Assembly (NCBI GenBank): GCA_965230015.1
Contig: CBDDKF010000014.1
Coordinates: 372,001 to 436,000 of the forward strand
From: JABSQH01 sp965230015
GTDB taxonomy: Bacteria > Actinomycetota > Acidimicrobiia > Acidimicrobiales > Ilumatobacteraceae
Direction: 5' to 3'
DNA: 64,000 bases
The notes under the pieces were generated by a model. It saw only the letters and a list, made by a program, of their open reading frames with translations, was not told the origin of the DNA and ran no database searches. Positions 35,746 through 44,727 of the stretch are shown here, in pieces (position 1 is the first letter of the stretch; the number at the start of each line of letters is the position of its first letter). The translations under genes were made by a program, and so were the position numbers.

Positions 35746-35747
35746 AA

Positions 35748-35766
35748 ACCCCTGCTCAGCGGGGGT
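35748..35766 (+). terminator. Hairpin after tRNA-Cys
   Basis: ACCCCTGC (35748-35755) pairs with GCGGGGGT (35759-35766), one T-G wobble, around the loop TCA. It starts 2 nt after the tRNA and probably ends the ole/tRNA transcript. No long T-run follows. Confidence 0.5.
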
Positions 35767-35852
35767 GCACTGCAGCCGTGGCCACGCGGTGGTCACAGAC
35801 TCACCGTGGAGCCCGCGGCGAACCGCTGCGGCTCCATCCTGGTTGTCGCCCG

Positions 35853-37272
35853 TCAGTCGGGTGTCAGGATGAAGCCTTCGCCGCACACGAGAGAGTTGCC
35901 GCTACACGTCAGCTGGTCGCCTCCGGCGACACCTGCCTGACCACCACTTGCGGTGTTCCCGACACCGCCGGCCACCGACGAATCCACACCGCTGGCGGTG
36001 TTGTCGTTGCCGCCCAAGACCGACGTGAACGCCCAACCCACATCGTCGGTGAGGCTCACGACACCGTCGGGTCCGGCGGCGGTGTTGTCACGGCCGCCCG
36101 ATACCGACGCGCCCGTTGCCACTCGCCTCGTTGCGCCTGCCGCCGGACACCGACGTGGCCACGGCGCTGGCGGTGTTGCCGTCGCCCCCGGACACCGACG
36201 AGTAGACGCCGCTGGCGGTGTTGCCGTTACCGCCGGACCACCGACGACCAGATGCTGCTGGCGGTGTTGCTGGCGCCGCCCGTGATGGTGGGCGTATTCG
36301 CCGCTGACGGTGTTGGACCACCCGGCGACGATGCCGGAGTGGCTGGTGTAGTCGTTGTCGGTGCCGACGACGATGTTGTGACTCCCAGAGCGGACCTCAT
36401 CGCCATTGGCCTCGGTGTCTTCGTTGTAGCCGATGATGAGGTTGCCGCGCCCGTCGCAGTCCTCGAAGTTGCCGAAGTTGGCCGGTTCGCATTGGCTGTC
36501 GCCGCTGGCCGTCGACGATCTGCACGTTGACGTCGGTGAAACGGATGGTTGGCTGACCGTCCACGGTCTCGTTGGTCATCGGCGCCGTCTTGGTTTCCAA
36601 CGCAGCAGTGTCTGCTTCGAGTGCGGCGACTTGTGCTCTCAATGCGGTGTTTGTCGGCTTCGAGTGCTTCGATGCGGGCCAACACCTCTTGGTTGACGCC
36701 GGCGGTCTCCAACGCCCGACACCCGATCATCCAACTCGGTGAGCGAGGTGGGCGTGTAGTAGCCGACCACATCGCCCAGCACGAGGACCTGGCCGTTCTG
36801 GTTGAAGATGTCAATCGCCCCGCCTGCGGAGAGTTTCACATCAACCTTGTTCGGAAACGGTGCCTGCCCAGCCGAGAAGTTGAGGTTGGACACCGTTGGG
36901 ATGTCGGGGAGACCGGAGGGGTACAGCCGTAGGTTGGACTGGGCGGTTGGCCCGACGATGGTCACGTTCATCGCCACACCAACCGCACTGTCGGGAATCT
37001 CCAGTGGACCGACACAGTCGCCGGCGCCGCCGGTGACTTGCACGGTTGCCACATCGTTGGGGCCCGAGCGGTCCGACTCGTGGGCCGCGCTGGTCTGGTG
37101 GCGGCCGAAAGTCGAACGCCCGACATCCGTCGGTCGGTACGAATGTTGCGTCGTCGTCGCCTGGCGCCGCATTGACTGCGAGGGCGGACATCACCACCCA
37201 CCCCGCCATCAGCGCGAACAGTGCGCCGGTTGCGAACCAGACAATCGAGCGAACACGAACCGCGACCACCAT
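35853..37272 (-). CDS. Exported protein with coiled coil and head-type SGG-NTAS repeats, many frameshifts
   Basis: Pieces in all three frames read in order. First a signal peptide (VRSIVWFATGALFALMAGWV, cleavage near VNAAPG). Then a domain opening FVPTDGCRAFDFRP with VAMNVTIVGPTAQSNLRLYP and VLVLGDVVGYYTP, a beta-domain common on actinobacterial surface proteins. Then a coiled coil (VNQEVLARIEALEADK, RAQVAALEADTAALETK). The C-terminal third has ~16-residue repeats of the form SSVSGGxxNTASG, much like the beta-roll heads of YadA/Hep_Hag adhesins. At least six shifts are needed (near 37100, 36715, 36650, 36500, 36290, 36230, 36115). It may be a trimeric surface fibre; no outer-membrane anchor domain is present, as expected for this phylum. 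Decay is possible. Confidence 0.6.
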
Positions 37273-37485
37273 CGTGGACCCCTTCCGATTGGGAGCTGTC
37301 CGACCCGACGTCGAACACACAATCGGCACAACCTACGACAACAACGAGAAGGGTGCGTTGAGCCTGGACATACGCGCACCAACCGACATCGGCCGACCAC
37401 AGGCACGATCGGGTTCGGGGCCCAGCGCGTTCGTTCGCCCGAGATCGCGGGCCAGCAAGAGTCGACCCCACTGCCTGGGACTCGA
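37273..37485 (-). other. Intergenic region, likely promoter of the exported repeat protein
   Basis: A 213-bp gap between two minus-strand genes. On the minus strand it has an AAGGGG ribosome-binding site just before the ATG at 37272 and a TAGGTT hexamer near 37333, a possible -10 box. I see no gene or strong hairpin in it. Confidence 0.35.
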
Positions 37486-38803
37486 TCAGGTGATTTCGGT
37501 GCCGTTGGGGTGGTGGGTGTGCCACTGGCCGTTGGCGTCGCGGTGGACGCGGTAGCCGCGTTCTTTGTGCAGGTTGTGCGCCCGGCACAACGGCGCCCCA
37601 GTTGCGTGGGCACGGTGGCTCCGTGGGCGGCCCAGCTTTGTGAGTGGTCGGCAACGCACCAGGCCACGGGTCGGTCGCAGCCGGCCCAGGCGCAGGTGGT
37701 TTCGAGCAGCATCACGGCGTCACGGGCGCCACCGGTGAACAGCCGTCCCCGTCGCCCCAAAATCGACGACCACACCCTGGGTGTCGTAAACGACGCGGCG
37801 GATGTGACCGACCAGGGCGGCGTTGATCGCCTCGTCGGGATGCAACCGGTGACCGCCCTGGGTGCGTACGACGACGTCGCGGTAGGCGGCAGGGTGAATT
37901 CGGTCGCCGGTGAGGCCGGCTTCGAACGAGGCCTGATCGATCAACACGTTCACCGTCGGGTTGGCTCGCCGGGCACCAGGATCGGCGACCGCGGCGGCGT
38001 TGGCCATCGCCACCAGCGCGTCGGCGTGTTGTTGGGCGGAGGTGCGGGCGCCGGGCGTCGTCGCGATCGAGTTCGTGATCGTTGCGCCATTCGGCGTCGG
38101 CGAAGTAGGCCAACACCTCGGCCAACTCCGCGCCGGCGAGGTCGTCGAGCAGCCCGGTGAGCTTCCATCCACCAGCCATACGTGGCCGCAACGTGACATG
38201 GCGCTGCTCGGCCAACGCTGCGGTGCGGTCGTTTCCGTGGTCGTCGGCCGCCAACCGCTCCCACGTCTTCGCGTAGCCAGCGAAGTCATCAAAGCTCTTC
38301 CGGCACGCGTCACCCAACAAATCATCGAGTGCACTGTCCAACGCCTCATCAGCAATCTGCGGGTTCGCGGCCGCACGAGCCATCGCTTCGACATGGGCGA
38401 TCGGCACGAACCCGTCAGCAAAGGCTGTGCGCCATTGCGGGGCACGGTCCAAGAAGCGGGCCACTTGCATCCGCCGGTGCGCTTCGGCCCCCGAGAGCTG
38501 ATGGCGGTGCCGCAACCAGGCATGGGTCGACAGCACGCCATCGGTCTCGCGGAACCGTGACTGGGCATCGACATCGGCAGCCACCGCAACTGCAGCGGCT
38601 TCACTGATCCGCCGGGCTCGTTCGACATGCGTCGCCCACTCATCGGCAACCGCATCGGGCAACCCCGATGGATCGATCGCCTGCAGTTTGGCGATCGCCG
38701 ACACCAACGCCGCCCCCGCATCGGCAACCAACTCGACCGCTGCCGCGGTCGCCGCGGCCGTATCGGTGTCGTCGATGGCGGTGTTCGTCACGCTTCCCAT
38801 CAT
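37486..38803 (-). CDS. DUF222 / HNH endonuclease, three frameshifts
   Basis: The N-terminal frame (to ~38055) is a helical DUF222 domain (VSAIAKLQAIDPSGLPDAVA, HAWLRHRHQLSGAEAHRRM). The next frame (NPTVNVLIDQASFEAGLTGD, GHRLHPDEAINAALVGHIR, VVYDTQGVVVDFG) runs to ~37745. The next gives the zinc/HNH start CAWAGCDRPVAWCVADHSQS, and a last shift near 37605 gives APLCRAHNLHKERGYRVHRD and HTHHPNGTEIT, ending TGA 37486. The metal-ion layout (CxxxxC, DH, CRxHN) is that of the 13E12-type HNH nucleases that occur in many copies in actinobacteria and are often mobile. Repeated copies can also confuse assembly, one possible cause of the shifts. Confidence 0.75.
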
Positions 38804-38848
38804 GACGAGGGGGTGTCACACCGAACCCCCGAAATCGGGCCCTCGGCC

Positions 38849-38867
38849 GAATTTCTTGGAGAAATTC
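38849..38867 (-). terminator. Hairpin just after the DUF2855 gene
   Basis: GAATTTCT (38849-38856) and AGAAATTC (38860-38867) form a perfect 8-bp stem with loop TGG, touching the corrected TGA of the DUF2855 gene. Its position fits a terminator. The first half also resembles the opening of the 65-bp repeat unit (GAATTTCTGGGG). Confidence 0.5.
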
Positions 38868-39955
38868 TCAGGCGAGTACGGCGATGCTCGCTTCGCTCGG
38901 ATCTGCCGCGTCTTGGACCATCGCCAGGTACGCCTCTTCCAAGCCGGCCAAGCCTTCGCGCTCGACGATCGTCGCCCAGCTCGGCGCGACCTCGAGGAGC
39001 CGATCCCACGCCACGCCGAGTCGAGCCTGATAGCCGTCCTGGCCCAGTCGGCGACTCGCTTCTGAATTTGGCTCGGAGCGAAGAAGAACTCCGGACTCGG
39101 GCCGGGCAGTACTTCGTCGGTCGCGGTCGCATCCCAGTGGGTGAGCCCGACGGCGACCGAGGCGCCGAGCTGATCACCGAGCCGAGCGTGCACCTCGTGA
39201 CGTACCCCGGCGTTGCCGGCGATGTCGACGAATACCGACGGCACGCTGGCCAGGTCGCCGATCTGGTCGTACGCCAGCACCTCGTCGTAGCAGCCGAGGC
39301 GCTCGACGTGTTCCACGCGGCCCGGCGAGGTCAGCCCGATCACCCGCGGCCGGTCGCCCTCGCGTCCCGAGGTGCAGAGCGCTGTTCCGGCAGCCGTCTT
39401 GCTCGACGCACTCGAGATCACGATCTGCTCGGCGCCGAAGTCGTCGTTGTCGGCGAGGTAGTCGTCGAGCACGAACGAGGTGACGAACAGCGGAATGAAG
39501 ATGGCCTGGATGTCCTCGGTGTCGGGCTGATAGGTCGGATCAGCCGACGTGAACCGGTACTGGTTGTACACCGGCGGAAGTTCGGCGCGATGTGCCGATC
39601 CGTCGGCGAATCCGCTCGGGCTGATGCGATCAGGCGTGACCACGAGATGGGTGGCCATCGGCAGGTAGCCGAACACCCGAGTACCGATGGGCACACTGGT
39701 GACATCGCCACCGATCACGTCGGCGAACCCCCACACCGGGATGCGGCCCCAGCCGTCTTCGGCTGACGGGAAGAACTTCCAGTAGCCGACCATGTCGCCG
39801 GCCGCGCCGTACGTGACGTTGTTGGCGGTGAGCCCGACCCGGTCGACACGCAACAGCACCTGGCCGTCACTCAGTTGTGGCAGCGGGTCGGTGGTGTGGC
39901 GGGTGACGCCCAGGTCGTCGCGGCGAACCTCGAGCACATCGATCACGTCGGTCAT
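38868..39955 (-). CDS. DUF2855 family protein (MDR-like reductase), one frameshift near the 3' end
   Basis: A ~362-residue protein with a medium-chain-reductase-like N-terminus (LLRVDRVGLTANNVTYGAAG) and the family blocks WGRIPVWGFADV, VFGYLPMATHLVV and YNQYRFTSADPTY. EQIVISSASSKTA is the start of the nucleotide fold. After FFFAPSQIQKRVADW the frame shifts near 39050; the corrected frame gives GQDGYQARLGVAWDRLLEVA, LEEAYLAMVQDAADPSEASI and stops at TGA 38868. The uncorrected frame runs on to 38816 as Arg/Ser-rich nonsense through a hairpin. GAGGGTGAAG precedes the ATG. Function of DUF2855 proteins is not established; dehydrogenase activity is inferred. Confidence 0.75.
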
Positions 39956-40037
39956 GTCTTCACCCTCGCGAATCCGCACCCTCGCCGTCGACCCGGGATC
40001 GAGCGCCCAGAGGCGCATCGACGTCGGGCCGCCGGAA

Positions 40038-40568
40038 TCAGGGTGCGCTACTGGCGGTGAGCGCCCGCAGGCGCTCGCTGATGTCGGCGCACTCGTCGCA
40101 TCCCCAGATCGCTTGATACACCCGGCATCCGAGACACAACGAGAACACGGCTTCCAGCGAGGCGGCCACCACGAGCATCAGCAGCAGCGCCACAGCGACC
40201 GTCGACGCACCGAGCGCAACGGCGAGCGCCGCTCCGGCCGAGAATGCCAGCCCGATCCCCTGAGCGAAGCGCTTCGGCGGGCCAGGCACGTGCCGCGACT
40301 GCACGCCGAACCGTCGCTCGATCCATGGCGTGGCCACGCGCATCGACAGTTGCCCCAGCGGCGACAAGGTGGGGCCGGTGGCGACGCGGGCGGCGAAGCC
40401 CGCCACGAGCAGGGCCAAGAGCCACGGGTTCGACGTGACCATCACGGCAACCGCAAGGACAACGACGCCGGCTGCGACGACCCGGGCTGCGGATTCGTTC
40501 ACCGGATCCGGGAACGAGAACACCGTCGACCACCGGGTGCGCGTGGGGGAGGACACGTTGGACGACAC
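40038..40568 (-). CDS. DUF4395 membrane protein
   Basis: A 176-residue integral membrane protein. After FPDPVNESAARVVAAGVVVL, the DUF4395 opening, there are about four hydrophobic helices in two pairs, with a conserved link GPTLSPLGQLSMRVATP, and a cysteine-rich end (SLCLGCRVYQAIWGCDECAD). The cysteines suggest a redox or metal site at the membrane face. Relatives often stand beside thioredoxin-like genes. GTG 40568 is set by a TATGCT box 6 nt upstream. It is divergent from phoH. Confidence 0.72.
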   Translation of the reverse strand: MSSNVSSPTRTRWSTVFSFPDPVNESAARVVAAGVVVLAVAVMVTSNPWLLALLVAGFAARVATGPTLSPLGQLSMRVATPWIERRFGVQSRHVPGPPKRFAQGIGLAFSAGAALAVALGASTVAVALLLMLVVAASLEAVFSLCLGCRVYQAIWGCDECADISERLRALTASSAP

Positions 40569-40574
40569 CACTCC

Positions 40575-40602
40575 AGCATAAACCCGATCGGTCTTATCGG
40601 GT
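40575..40602 (-). promoter_or_regulatory. Leaderless promoter of the DUF4395 gene with nested inverted repeats
   Basis: On the minus strand TATGCT (40580-40575) lies 6 nt before GTG 40568. Just upstream, ACCCGAT (40582-40588) and ATCGGGT (40596-40602) form a perfect 7-bp inverted repeat; its right arm also begins a second one, TCGGG-TATT-CCCGA (40597-40610). Such a site between -10 and -35 suggests repressor binding. Confidence 0.4.
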
Positions 40603-40670
40603 ATTCCCGAGACGAGAACAGCACGGTGCGACCCCTTCGAACGCCCTCGTTCGCGCCCGGTAACGGCGGG

Positions 40671-40676
40671 TACGCT
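40671..40676 (+). promoter_or_regulatory. Possible -10 box of phoH
   Basis: TACGCT stands 11 nt before the phoH ATG, which would leave a leader of only ~5 nt. No ribosome-binding site is present. Confidence 0.3.
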
Positions 40677-40687
40677 GGATTCTGCAC

Positions 40688-41653
<966 letters not shown>

Positions 41654-41657
41654 CACG

Positions 41658-42197
41658 ATGACCGAGCCGGTCGAACCGGTCCAGCCGGTCGAGATGGTCG
41701 AGGTAGTCGCCACGGACGACCGCGAGGATCGCAGCGATCCGCCCGTCGATGTCGCCCGGTGGCAACGCCTCGCAGCACGCACGGCGAGCGGTCTCGGCGG
41801 GCGCGGCGAGCTGACGCTGACGTTCGTCGATCGGGCGGCGATGGCCGAGATCAACGACGAGTGGATGGGAGCCGCGCGTCCGACCGACGTGCTGGCTGCG
41901 CCAATGGATGCCGTCGACAACGGCGACACGTCCGACACCTCGGTGCCCCGGTTGCTGGGCGACGTGGTGGTCTGTCCCGCAGTCGCCGCCGACCAATTCG
42001 TTACGCACGCCGGAACACTCGACGACGAGCTCGCACTGCTCGTGGTGCACGGCGTGTTGCACGTGTTCGGCTACGACCACGCGGTCGAGGTCGATGCCAC
42101 CGCGATGCGCGCAGCAGAGCGGCGTCTGCTCGAACAGTTCCACTGGGACGGCGACGCGCCGCCCCTCTTCCGTCACGAGCACGACGATCAGAGCTGA
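41658..42197 (+). CDS. ybeY: Endoribonuclease YbeY (16S rRNA maturation)
   Basis: A 179-residue UPF0054 metalloprotein. The zinc motif HGVLHVFGYDH gives His131, His135 and His141. LTFVDRAAMAEINDEWMGAA and the PTDVLAAPMD segment match the family (usually PTDVLSFP), and LLGDVVVCPAVA is the conserved strand. It acts in 3' processing of 16S rRNA and ribosome quality control. The N-terminal 30 residues are acidic and family-atypical. A run of phased GAACCGGT/CAGCCGGT-like bases lies at its start. It follows phoH by 4 nt. Confidence 0.92.
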   Translation: MTEPVEPVQPVEMVEVVATDDREDRSDPPVDVARWQRLAARTASGLGGRGELTLTFVDRAAMAEINDEWMGAARPTDVLAAPMDAVDNGDTSDTSVPRLLGDVVVCPAVAADQFVTHAGTLDDELALLVVHGVLHVFGYDHAVEVDATAMRAAERRLLEQFHWDGDAPPLFRHEHDDQS

Positions 42198-42231
42198 AGG
42201 CGGCGACTCATCGCCGGACGGACCCACCGTC

Positions 42232-42237
42232 TAGCGT
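42232..42237 (+). promoter_or_regulatory. -10 box of a leaderless transcript (SDR at 42245)
   Basis: TAGCGT, exactly 7 nt, then ATG at 42245; no ribosome-binding site. Confidence 0.45.
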
Positions 42238-42244
42238 CGCCGCC

Positions 42245-43012
42245 ATGGACCTCTCTCTGGCTGGCAAGACCGCGCTCGTGACTGGCGCGTCGAAGGGAAT
42301 CGGCAAGGCGATCGCTGCGTCGTATGCCGCGGCAGGCGCCAACGTGATGCTCAGCAGCCGCAAGCTCGACCAACTTGAGGCAGCCGCCTCGGAAATGACC
42401 GACGCATCGGGTCAGGTCGACGTACTCGCCGCCAACGCCGGCGACGAGGGAGCAGGTGAACGGGTGGTGGCGGCCACGATCGAGCGGTTCGGTGGCCTCG
42501 ACATCCTGGTGAACAACGCGGCGACCAACCCCTACTACGGCCCGACACTCGGGGTCGGCGAGGGGCAGTACGACAAGACCTTCCAGGTCAACCTGAAGGG
42601 CCCGCTGTTCTTCGCGCAGGCGGCGTGGGAGCAGGCGTTCAAAGACGATCCTGGGGTGATCCTCAACATCGCCTCGGTCGGCGGACTGCGCGCCGAGGGC
42701 GCCCTCGGTGTGTACAACCTGACCAAGGCGGCGCTGATCCACCTGACCCGGCAACTCGCCCACGAACTCGGCCCCACACGTGTGGTGGGTATCGCGCCGG
42801 GGCTGGTGAAGACCGACTTCGCCAAGGTGCTCATCGACAACTTCGGCGAGTCATTGGCCGCCCGTTTGCCGCTCGGCAGGGTGGGTGAGCCTGAGGACAT
42901 CGCCAATCTTGCCCTGTTCTTGGCCAGCGACGCCGCGAGCTGGATCACCGGTGAGACCTATGTGATCGATGGCGGCGCAGGTGTCGCCGGCGGTGGCGTC
43001 GCCTCTGACTGA
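42245..43012 (+). CDS. Short-chain dehydrogenase/reductase, FabG-like
   Basis: A 255-residue classical SDR. ALVTGASKGIGKAIAASYAA is the cofactor motif; NAATNPYYGPTLG the NNAA region; LNIASVGGLRAEGALGVYNL and TKAALIHL carry the Ser and YxxxK (VYNLTK). The end LASDAASWITGETYVIDGGA is the FabG-type C-terminus. NPYYGP is typical of actinobacterial SDRs linked to acyl-CoA or alcohol oxidation. Its own leaderless promoter separates it from ybeY; it converges on the TetR gene with a 23-bp gap. Substrate unknown. Confidence 0.87.
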   Translation: MDLSLAGKTALVTGASKGIGKAIAASYAAAGANVMLSSRKLDQLEAAASEMTDASGQVDVLAANAGDEGAGERVVAATIERFGGLDILVNNAATNPYYGPTLGVGEGQYDKTFQVNLKGPLFFAQAAWEQAFKDDPGVILNIASVGGLRAEGALGVYNLTKAALIHLTRQLAHELGPTRVVGIAPGLVKTDFAKVLIDNFGESLAARLPLGRVGEPEDIANLALFLASDAASWITGETYVIDGGAGVAGGGVASD

Positions 43013-43035
43013 GTCGAACGGTCGCTGCAGCTCGC

Positions 43036-43605
43036 TCAGGCAGCGATGCCGTCGAACACCGTGTCGACCAGCGCGGCCGCATGGCGTCGCGTGGACGCCA
43101 CGTGCCCGACGGTCAATCGGAGCCACAGCGGCCCGTACAGCGCATCGAGGGTCAGCTCGACGTCGATGTCGCCGCGCACCTGGCCCGCTTCGATCGCGGC
43201 CTGCAGCCGCGCCGTCGATCGTGACCGACGCGGCGCCCAGAACCGTTGCCGGAACTCTTCGGCGGTCTGCGGATCGTGTGCCGATGCCGCAAGCATCTCG
43301 CGAATCAACTGACCCGTCGGCGAGTTGAACACGCGAATCACCCCTTGCAGGTGGGTGGTGAAGTCGGCGCGTGGATCATCGGTGTGGGCCAACGGCGTCG
43401 CTTGCACCGTGCCGTCGAGGAGCGCATCGAAGATCACCGCCGTACGCGACGGCCACCAGCGGTAGATCGTCTGCTTGGCGACACCTGCCGCCTTGGCGAT
43501 GTCGTCGACCTTGGCGTGGCTCGCATCGCCCGATCCGATGAGCTCGTAGGTCGCTTCGAGAATGCGCCGATGCGCCGCCTCGTCTCTGGTTCGCCCGCGT
43601 GGCAC
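43036..43605 (-). CDS. TetR family transcriptional regulator
   Basis: A 189-residue TetR regulator. The N-terminal HTH is RILEATYELIGSG then AKVDDIAKAAGVAKQTIYRW with WPSRTAVIFDALL. The ligand domain is helical (TTHLQGVIRVFNSPTGQLIR, TAEEFRQRFWAPRR) and of the TetR_C_33-like type. GTG 43605 follows a TACGAT box by 6 nt. It lies just downstream of menE on the same strand with its own promoter. The target may be itself or the convergent SDR; no operator is evident. Confidence 0.87.
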   Translation of the reverse strand: MPRGRTRDEAAHRRILEATYELIGSGDASHAKVDDIAKAAGVAKQTIYRWWPSRTAVIFDALLDGTVQATPLAHTDDPRADFTTHLQGVIRVFNSPTGQLIREMLAASAHDPQTAEEFRQRFWAPRRSRSTARLQAAIEAGQVRGDIDVELTLDALYGPLWLRLTVGHVASTRRHAAALVDTVFDGIAA

Positions 43606-43611
43606 GGCCCG

Positions 43612-43617
43612 ATCGTA
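43612..43617 (-). promoter_or_regulatory. -10 box of a leaderless transcript (TetR gene)
   Basis: On the minus strand TACGAT, 6 nt, then GTG at 43605. Confidence 0.4.
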
Positions 43618-43629
43618 GGTGGTGAGGCC

Positions 43630-44700
43630 CTAGCGGCGTCGAGGTTTCCCCAACGCGGTCCGCGGCAGCGAGGTCGACAACGTCAGTCGCCGCGGCGCCA
43701 TGAACGCGGCATGCGTCGCTTTCACATGCGCTCGCAGTTCGTCGAGCGACGGGGGAGCGACTGGAACGGTCGGGACGACCACGGCCTCGACGAGTTGGCC
43801 CCACTCGGGGTCGTCGACGCCGCGGACGAGCACCTCGGCAACGTCGCCGTGGGTGGCGAGAATCGCCTCGACGGCTTCAGGCCACACGTTCTCGCCGCCG
43901 GTGATGATCAGATCACCGCGGCGGCCGTCGACCTGCAGTCGGGGAGTGCCGTCCACGTCGCGAGCCCACCGGCCCACGTCGCCGGTGGCGAACCAACCGT
44001 CGGCATCGACCGGCGACGACCCGTCGCGATACGCGCGCAACAACATCGGCGCGCGGATCGCGATGTCGCCCTCATCGTCGATGCGGATCTCCACGCCCTC
44101 GAGCGGGCGCCCGTCGTACACCACGCCGCTGCCGGTCTCGGTCATGCCGTAGGTGGTCACGCTGTTGCGCGGTCGTTCGGCAGGTGGCCGCGATCCGCCG
44201 AGCACGATCACCCGAAACAGGCTCGGTTCGATCCGGGCCATCGCCGTCGGAACGAGTGAGACCAACGTGGCACCGGCGCCTGCGGCGTGCTCGACCGCTG
44301 CGGCGTCGAAACCGGGGAGCACGGTGAACGGCGTCGACGTCACCAGTGCCCGCGTCACGACGGCAAGTCCGCCAACGTGCGAGAGCGGAAGGCACGCCAG
44401 CCAATGGTCGTCGGGGCCCACCTCAAGCGCCGCGCTGGTCGCAGCTGCTGACGCGGCGACCGCATCGTGAGTGAGGACCACACCCTTCGGCGCGCCGGTC
44501 GAGCCGCTCGTAGCCATCACGAGCGCATCACCGGGCTCGACGTCGTCGCCGACGCGCATCGCCGCACAAAGGTCGGCGCGGGCCGCCGGAGGGAGTCGCT
44601 GATCGACGGGAAATGCCGCATCGCCCGCATCCCAGATCCGGCGGAGTTCGTCGACGAACTCTGGTCCGCCCGGCTGGTCGATGGCGACGAGACGAGCCAT
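43630..44700 (-). CDS. menE: O-succinylbenzoate-CoA ligase (MenE)
   Basis: A 356-residue, compact AMP-forming acyl-CoA synthetase. The P-loop is VMATSGSTGAPKGVVLTHDA; then HVGGLAVVTRAL, TYGMTETGSGVVYDG (A5), WFATGDVGRW (A7) and GRRGDLIITGGENVWPEAVE (A8), ending LPRTALGKPRRR with the A10 Lys. The short length and the menaquinone neighbours support MenE, which makes OSB-CoA for naphthoquinone ring closure by MenB. The N-terminal domain is trimmed, as in other actinobacterial MenE. It follows the amidase by 27 nt on the same strand. Confidence 0.85.
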   Translation of the reverse strand: MARLVAIDQPGGPEFVDELRRIWDAGDAAFPVDQRLPPAARADLCAAMRVGDDVEPGDALVMATSGSTGAPKGVVLTHDAVAASAAATSAALEVGPDDHWLACLPLSHVGGLAVVTRALVTSTPFTVLPGFDAAAVEHAAGAGATLVSLVPTAMARIEPSLFRVIVLGGSRPPAERPRNSVTTYGMTETGSGVVYDGRPLEGVEIRIDDEGDIAIRAPMLLRAYRDGSSPVDADGWFATGDVGRWARDVDGTPRLQVDGRRGDLIITGGENVWPEAVEAILATHGDVAEVLVRGVDDPEWGQLVEAVVVPTVPVAPPSLDELRAHVKATHAAFMAPRRLTLSTSLPRTALGKPRRR

Positions 44701-44727
44701 GATCGAGGGCGAGCGTCGGCCGCAGCG

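Noticed and set aside
38816..38867. C-terminal extension of the DUF2855 protein to 38816.
   Set aside because: The extension is Arg/Ser-rich and runs through a perfect hairpin; the family C-terminus is found in the neighbouring frame, ending at 38868.
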